Below, in pieces: positions 36,501-45,500 of a stretch of 64,000 bases of DNA. Position 1 is the stretch's first letter; each line of letters opens with the position of its first letter. The position numbers were made by a program, and so were the translations under genes. Where the stretch lies: NCBI RefSeq assembly GCF_945859705.1, contig NC_079137.1, forward strand, positions 55,088,552 through 55,152,551. The letters run 5' to 3'. This DNA comes from Episyrphus balteatus (Eukaryota; Arthropoda; Insecta; Diptera; Syrphidae). The notes under the pieces were generated by a model. That model did no database searches. It worked only from the letters and a program-made list of their open reading frames with translations, and was not told where the DNA came from.

Positions 36501-39500
36501 AACCCAGATACAGAAATTCGAACTTTTAGGTATAGAACAAAAATGTTGTTTCGGCACGTAGTAAGATAAGTTGGGCGCCAGGATTTGATTAAAGGTTTTT
36601 GTAGAGGAGCTCAATACAAACATTTTTTTTCTTTGGGAGGGGGGTCTATCTCCCCCCGTTTAGGTGGGAGGGGCATTTTTCTAAAAAAAAATTATCAAAA
36701 TAAAAAAAAATTATTAAAAAACAACGGCAACACTTACAGTAATAAATGATACCATTTCCAAAAGGCAAAATTGTGCATTTGGTTCTAATTTCTAAATCAA
36801 TATAATATTACCAATAGTTTTTGAAATAATCGATTTCAAAGTTAAAAATAGGCGAAAAAAAATTTGTAAAAACTCATTTTATACTATTTTTGTCCAGACT
36901 GTGAATTTTAGTAAATAAATTACTTAGACAGAAAACTGCCTCAATTAATTCCTTATCGAACAGTGAAAACTATATGTTTCTATGTCTTCTAGTTTTTGAG
37001 AAAATTGAAAAATAAAAACAAATAAAAACAAAAAATATTTTGAAAAAAGAAAAATCTGATAAAATAATTTTTCAATTTTCTCAAAAACTAGAAGACATAG
37101 AAACATATAGTTTTCACTGTTCGATAAGGAATTAATTGAGGCAGTTTTCTGTCTAAGTAATTTATTTACTAAAATTCACAGTCTGGACAAAAATAGTATA
37201 AAATGAGTTTTTACAAATTTTTTTTCGCCTATTTTTAACTTTGAAATCGATTATTTCAAAAACTATTGGTAATATTATATTGATTTAGAAATTAGAACCA
37301 AATGCACAATTTTGCCTTTTGGAAATGGTATCATTTATTACTGTAAGTGTTGCCGTTGTTTTTTAATAATTTTTTTTTATTTTGATAATTTTTTTTTAGA
37401 AAAATGCCCCTCCCACCTAAACGGGGGGAGATAGACCCCCCTCCCAAAGAAAAAAAATGTTTGTATTGAGCTCCTCTACAAAAACCTTTAATCAAATCCT
37501 GGCGCCCAACTTATCTTACTACGTGCCGAAACAACATTTTTGTTCTATACCTAAAAGTTCGAATTTCTGTATCTGGGTTGAAATCGAAAAATTTTTTTTT
37601 CTAAGCCAATTTTGAAGTGATTTTCATAAAAAATACCTCGATCGATTGGGAAATAGATATAGTTTTAGAATATATTTTTTAAATAGCATGTTGTTTTGAA
37701 AACATATACTTTAAATTGATGCCGAAGTTAGGCAAATGACAAAAAAAATTGAATTTTTGAACTTTGACATCTTATAAATTCTAAGTGGTTTAACCGAGTT
37801 ACATGTTTTATACATTGTTAAAAAGGTATATTTATCTTCTATCAGAAACTGTAAAAAAATCGAAAATGGGTAACAAATTGTCGAAGCTAGAATTTTTTCA
37901 ATGGGTGAAGGTCCAAAAAACCGTTTTTTGCCCGTAACTCCAGATTTTGGGGGTGTTAGGGGATTTTCAAATACCGTTTCGTATTCAGTGCGACTAGCTC
38001 TACAAAACCTGATAGGTCTCCGCCCGCGTATATTTTAAAACCTCATTTTTGTAACACCGTGTTATTAACCATTTTTTTGTGGCTTATGAGAAGTAATTTT
38101 ATGTCGAATTCCTTAAAAAAAATCGAATTAAAATCGATCTCAATGCGTTTTACGTTTTGTAAATACTATGCCGATCTTGAACTTCAAATTATGTAATTTA
38201 GAGCCAATTTTTCAATCTTCTAATAAACAGTCAGTTAACTGTTCGACGAATAAAGTTATTAGGCTCATAAACAGTCAGATAAAAACATTGAATTTTTCAA
38301 TCAAGAATAATTTATTCTACAGAATAACAAAACAAAATTGTCAAATTCAAAAATATTTAAAATTAAACGTCATTTTTATTCATGATTGTTTTTGTTTTCT
38401 TGTGTTCCACTGTATTTTTTTAAAAATTCTTTCAAAACAGCTTTGACAACTGACACAATATTTTTGTTGAGATTATTCCTTAGAATAATTTTTATTCGTC
38501 TCCGAAAGAAGCAGATAGTTTTATTCTTAGGAATAAGCTATATCTGCTTGTTGAAAAATTGAATTTTTCCCTATCCTTAGGAATAAGTACTAACTGACTG
38601 TTTAACTGACTATTGAAAAATTGGCCCTTAGAAGTTAAAAAAGAATTTAATTAAAACTTCGAACCGTTAAATAATTTGTAGCAAAGTGGCGTTCAAGATC
38701 GATGTTTTAATAAATAAATTTTTTCCAAATGTTAATCACTGTCAAGTGAAATTACAACAAAAGAACAATATATCCATAATGAGTAAAGGAAAGAAAATAG
38801 AGTCCAAAGTACGGGTTTATCTAAATTAAACAATAATTAGATTTGATGATAATTGCATTTGATCGAAACCCGTAAAGATTTGGAATGAACAACCAAATTG
38901 CGAGAGCTCTAAAGTTGGTATTTTAGCATATTTGGAATATTACTTTTCGGACACCCTGTATAAAAATTTTGTATCTTAAAAAAAAAAAATGGTATTTCAT
39001 TCAAAATATATAACTAAAACCAAAATTTAAAAAAAATCAATCACCCATTAAAAAAATTTAAATTTGTGTTCAAAAACCAAAAATATTGTTTTTGAAATTT
39101 TTTTAATCAAGCTTAGTATAATAATTCTAACTCCACCCTATGAACTTAGTGGTAACATACAAAAGTTGTTGTTGTTCATTCAATACGCATCACTGCGCTG
39201 CGCGTATGAAAAGCCATACACAAACCCCTTCAAATTATATTTATTTTGGCCCTAAAAAGGTTGTATTAAAAAAAATATTTGTTTCCATTTTGTATACATT
39301 TAAGAATTAATTTTTTTGTTCGTTTTGTTTTTAAGTTTTAAAATGCTAGCAACTTTTGACATAAGAGCAGGTATATACGACCTAGTCGTACAATTTACGA
39401 TCAATAGATTCATTATCATTCGTAATCAATAAGACTAATTTAAAACTTCCAGAAGCTATGAATTTTGTGCAAAATATTATTCCTTCTATACTTTAAATAT

Positions 39501-42500
39501 CATCATTCATTAAATAACAATGAGTAGAATTCCTAACATTCTAAACAAAAAAACTTAACAAAATATTTGAATAATGAATACGTAAATAATTTAAAAAATA
39601 AATGCATTTTCTATTAATTTCAGAATGTTATCGTATGGAACTGTTGTTGAAAGCATGTGTTATGTAGCAAGTGGAAATTTAGATGCATATCACATCGAAG
39701 ACATGTACCCATGGGATTGTGCTGCCGGTTATTTACTAATTCGAGAAGCCGGTGGTGTTGTTTATCATCCATATGGTGGAGATTTTCAAATTATGAAACC
39801 AGATTTAGTGTGTGCCGGCACTGAAAGTTTGTGTCGTGAAATTATTGGACTTATAAAAAAAGCAGATGAATCGAAATCATGTGGTGGAAATTAAAAAAAC
39901 AAAATGTTTATTTTTTTTACATCGATCGATCGTTTTCGAATCAATAAATAAAGTAATTCAGTCTGTACTTAAATAAATTTTATGTTAATTAGTAGACGAA
40001 ATAAAAATATAACACTTTTTTTCTTTTTTATTTTCAATTATTTGCTATTTTAAGTGTGTTATTGTTACCTGAGAGCTTAGCACATCTGTTGCTGACCTCA
40101 TTAGAATATAATCTCCAACAATACAAAATAAATTTAAATTAAAGTATAATTGCAAAATGAAGAATAAACAAAAATAATTGTAAGTATAATTTTATTGTGA
40201 TATGTTAAAGTATCTATTTATCTACATTTGTCAATGATAAGCTGTCTAGGAAAACTCAAACATTTACTGCATATCGTCTGACTTTTATAAAGTTCAATAC
40301 AAACAAAGAGACAACGACACGATTTAGAAGACTATATAGTTTGACTACTTCTATTTCTACTCTTCCATTTTTTTTAAGTAACTCTTTCTCTTTTTAACTT
40401 GGATTAGAAAGAGAAATAATAATTACTTAAGTTAATTTAGAACTTTTTTCGGTAAAGTTCAATTGAAAGCTTTTTTACATTTATCTGCTTAAAACCAATT
40501 GCATTTAATTATAAATTTAACCAAACAAATTTTTTAGTGTACATACTGCCGTTGACAAGAAAAGACCTATCCCCAAACCAATATTATACAACAATCTCAA
40601 GTATCTAAAATGGCAGCAACAAAATTGGAAAAATACCACAATGTGGTTGTTGATTTAGTTAAAAAATGTGGTGATATATTCCGTCAGGGATATCACGAGA
40701 ATAAAGCTGAATTTGAAACTAAATGTGATTTTTACGATCTTGTTACGGTTTATGATAAACAAATTGAAGTTCTATTAGTTGAGGGTATTAAGAAAGAATT
40801 TCCCGAATGTAAATTTATTGGCGAAGAAGATTCGGCAGCGAGTAAAATTCTACCTGAATTGACAGATGATCCAACTTGGATTATTGATCCAATTGATGGA
40901 ACAACGAATTTTATTCGAAGAATACCATTGTGTTGTATTTCGGTGGGGTTAAGTATTAAAAAAGAGCTAGTATTGGGAATTGTTTATAATCCAATAACTG
41001 ATGAGATGTTCACTGCATATAAGGGAAATGGAGCTTATCTGAATGGCAAAAAGATAAGTGTGAGCAATCGAAAAGCGGTAAGTTTTGATAAGTTTATTTA
41101 AGTTACTAAGATGCATTTAGTTTAAGGCACAAAATTTTGATTTTGTTTTGTTATTGTTGTTGTATCAGTGGAATATTTTTTTTTACTGAGAAGCTTATCT
41201 TTGCATTTCTATTTTTAATAAAGTAGAATTGATTTCTTTAATTTGATATTGCAGTAGATATTAACTTAGATAAAATTTCTGATATTATATTAATTAGCTA
41301 AAAATATTTATTAATACTCAGATAAGATTGAAACGTATTTCTTAATCTTCAAAAGATCAAGACTTATTAATTGACTTACACATCGAAATCTAGATTCTTG
41401 AAAAGCCCATCAACTACACTAGAATAACCGAGAAGATGGTGAAATAGTCTACTTCGTACTTTGGAGTCCGAACTAATACAGTACAATTTCTGAAATTAAG
41501 TTATTGGGTCGTATGCTCTTATCTTACTTTTCAGTACATTTTCTTGAGATAGATCTTAAGAAAATGTACTTAAAAGTGAGATAGAGCTTAAGCTCATTCT
41601 TTTTGCATGTGAACCATTGTCATTTTTTACTTGAGATATAGAAGAATTTTAATTGGACTGACAGTAAAGGACAGTGGTTTTCGTTTTAAAAAAAAATTTT
41701 TTAATTTGTCTATACAATCTCCTTGGACTTTGGAACAGAATCCTTACCTAGAAGTGCGAGTCTGGAAGGTTTCCACTTCTTTAGTTAGGAGAATAGTCCA
41801 GTAAATTGTTTCACAATCCCCGAAGTCGAGTAAAATTTTCTCGTAATTGTCTTCCTCTATATTTCTTACTTCGGGTCTGGTCATCCGCACCATCTTTTCA
41901 AGATAGGACATCGCATAATCATGCTACATTCACTGATTGAGTGAGTGTCTGTCACAATGGTTGCCTATATTCCATTCTGATAAGGCGTGATTTTGAAAAT
42001 CAGACAGATGGTACTACACTTCCAGGCAAACTTTTAAATTACTTAAGGTGGACGGTTCCCAGCTTTCTCCAGATGGAGTTTTTTACGTTGTTGATTCGAG
42101 TTGCATTAGAAAACTCGACTCGATGGCACACCAGCGGCGTTCATACGCTCTACATTTCCCAGCCGTTGTATTTTCAACTTTCTGACAAGGTTGATGTCGC
42201 TGAAAAGCCAGTATATCTTCTCCTCAACTCTTCGCCGTTGCACACTGGACCGAATATTACCCCAAAAATCTTTCTCTCAAAGCAAGCCAGAAGGTTTGCA
42301 TCCGCTCTTGTCAGTGTCCAATGTCCATACATAAGAAACTTCGATTGGAAAGAGTCATTCTTCGCTCTACTATGCTCCGATGTCATTGTGCGAGGTTATA
42401 GTATATCCAAACATACAAAGTCTATATGACTCCGTTTTTCCTAGGCTATTTGAAGTTTCATCAAAATTTATTAGCCAAAGGTTAAGTTTTAATTTCAAAA

Positions 42501-45500
42501 ATCAGTTCCACGGAAGGAAGTAGCAAAGTATTAGAAGTATTCATTTACATACATAAAACCTAAATTATCCAAGCCAAGCTCTTAAATAAAAAATCAGGTT
42601 TTTCTATAGCTTTGAGGCACGTTATTGAGTTGAATATTCTGTACTTGGTTTTTAATCAGAATAAGTTAGAACAAGTTTCGTAAAACTGTAAAATGTGTTG
42701 GTTGTGGTTTTCTCTCCCATTTCCTTTTGATGTATCTCATGAAGCTTTTCAAGCTATTTTCTTATTGAACAGACCTTTTATTGACCAAAAAACTTGGAGA
42801 TTTTACACTATTATCTACCAATATCAAAAGTAATCAAAGATGAAAGGGTAAAAATCTGTGATTTTTTTAATCATACGTTACTGAATAGCAATGCTGATAC
42901 TATTCAGTAAACTAATCTTTTATTAATTTCTATTGGTGGACTTTTGTCAACTTATCGATATTAGGCTTTTGTATATACATATAGTATACTAAAAAGATAA
43001 AAAAAAAAAAAATACAACAAAATGATATCTTTCCGACAATATCTATTTCGTCTACGGGCGTAATAATTGTATATAATATGGTAGATCAATTTGATATTAA
43101 GATTAGTTTATAATTTTAAAATAATAACCATTTGTTACTAATTTGGTTCTACTTAATAAATCATTATCAAATCAATAAATTGAGTTTATTTTAATTTTTC
43201 ATTTAAGATAAAAGACTCCATTGTTGCATATGAAATATCAATGATACATTCAAAGAGAGTACGCGATAAAAATGTTAAAAGACTAACGAAATTGGCTTCG
43301 AATGCTACAGGGTGAGTGTGTTATTTTATAAATAAATACATATAATTTTATACTTTTTTTCTTTCTTTAAACAAAAACCTTATTTATTGCAATCGATTCT
43401 TTTTTTTAGAACACGAACTTTTGGAAGTGCAGCTGTTACACTTTGTTTACTAGCCAAAGGTATAATTGATGTTTTTCATGTTGAAGATTTACAACCATGG
43501 GATATTGCTGCTGGAGCTGTTATATTACGTGAAGCTGGTGGAGTTATTGTTAAAAGTGATGGTTCTGAATTTGATATAATGAATCCATATATGACTTCAG
43601 CTAGTACTCCGGAGCTTCTTACAGATGTAATGGCACTTATAAAAGAAGCCAATGAAATCAAAAGTTATACAATTGAGTAAATGGAAGTTTTAATTTTTTA
43701 ACTATTCTTCTAAAATAAAAGTTTTCCTTTAAAATAATTCTTGTATTTTACGTTTTAAAGATTTTTGGATTTTTAAAGGTTTAAATTTTCATTAAATTTG
43801 AGTTCGCTTTAACAAAAAAAACTTTTCAATATCAATTAAGCTCAACTGATTCACTAGTAATAATCCTTCTTTGATCAGGATTTTTGGAGGTGAACAAAGT
43901 TTGAAAAAAAAGAACATCGGAGCTAAAAGTTAGGTTGTTTTGCTGACTTTATTTGCCTTCTTCTACACAAAACTGTGTTAACGGAGATTTTTGGGAAAAT
44001 GATCAATTAATTCTAAGGCAAGATCTACAATTTTATCATGTCTTTCAACAAGAAAATGGCGATTCAAATGAGTTAGCAGTGTTTGGAATGGTTTCAAGTC
44101 CAAAAAAGTAATAGGACTCGCGAGTCGAACGTTCGACTCAAGGCGAACGATTCGGGAAACACTCATGTTGTGGTATTCCGATTAAAAAACTTAAAAAATC
44201 TACGACGTTCACCTCGCAATGGAGCCAAAATAAAAAAAAAATGTGTCAATATCATATTTAAAACGGTGCATCGCTTAAAACAAGCTCAATAACTTTGATT
44301 CACCAAAATTTTCTAGCGATTCAAGTCATAATAGGACCCATATTTATGGACTAGTCCGTATTTGTTATAACATAGAAAGATTTCAAAATGAGTTTATATC
44401 AGTTTATGCTCTAGTTGGCAAATTTAGAGCCATTTTGAGCTTAAAATGAAATTAATAATACACTAATACGACTTCTAAGGATATGATAACTTTTATTTAT
44501 ATAAACTATTTTGGAAATATTAAATCACAACAAAAACATTACTGTTAAAAAAAGAGCCAAGTTCTCCTATGTTGAAATTATGCTGGCACAAAAAGTACTG
44601 AGATGTAAAAGTGTACCAAGTTCTAAAGTTTGGGTTCAAATTCGTATCAATAAAATTTTGATTGTTCTCTTGACAATTTTTCTTAATTATCGATTTTTAA
44701 AGTTATTTCAAAAATTGCCAAGTAAGATTCAAGATTCTACGACAATCAGAAGTGCTCTATAGTATTTGATGAAAATTCAGCGGGAATGCCGGTTGCCACG
44801 CCCCCTGGCTGAAATTCTCAAATTTAAAATTTTTTCCTTTGTATAAACTACCAGCTCTACCATTCTACCAAATTTCAAGATTCTACGACAATCAGAAGTG
44901 CTCTATAATAATTTATGAAAATTCAGCGGAAATGGGAGGTTGCCACGCCCCCTGGCTGAAATTCTCAAATTTTAAATTTATTCCTTTGTAAAAACTACCA
45001 GCTCTACTATTCTACCAAATTTCAAGATTCTACGACAATCAGAAGTGCTCTATAATAATTTATGAAAATTCAGCGGAAATGGGCGGTTGCCACGCCCCCT
45101 GGCTGAAATTCTCAAATTTTAAATTTTTTCCTTTGTATAAACTACCAGCTCTACCATTCTACCAAGTTTCAAGATTCTACGACTATCAGAAGTGCTCTAT
45201 AATATTTGGTGAAAATTCAGCGGAAATGGGCGGATGCCACGCCCCCTGGCTGAAATTCTCAAATTTTAAATTTTTTCCTTTGTATAAACTACTAGCTCTA
45301 CTATTCTACCAAATTTCAAGATTCTACGACAATCAGAAGTGCTCTATAATAATTTATGAAAATTCAGCGGAAATGGGCGGTTGCCACGCCCCCTGGCTGA
45401 AATTCTCAAATTTTAAATTTTTTCCTTTGTATAAACTACCAGCTCTACCATTCTACCAAGTTTCAAGATTCTACGACTATCAGAAGTGCTCTATAATATT

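Noticed and set aside
36029..38061. Transib/RAG-like element, because CACGGTG resembles a recombination-signal heptamer
   Set aside because: Target duplication is TTA rather than 5 bp, no nonamer spacing was seen, and there is no transposase.
42952..42959. TATCGATA, the DREF-binding DRE motif
   Set aside because: It lies deep in an IMPase 2 intron, one 8-mer is expected by chance in this AT-rich sequence, and no replication gene promoter is near.
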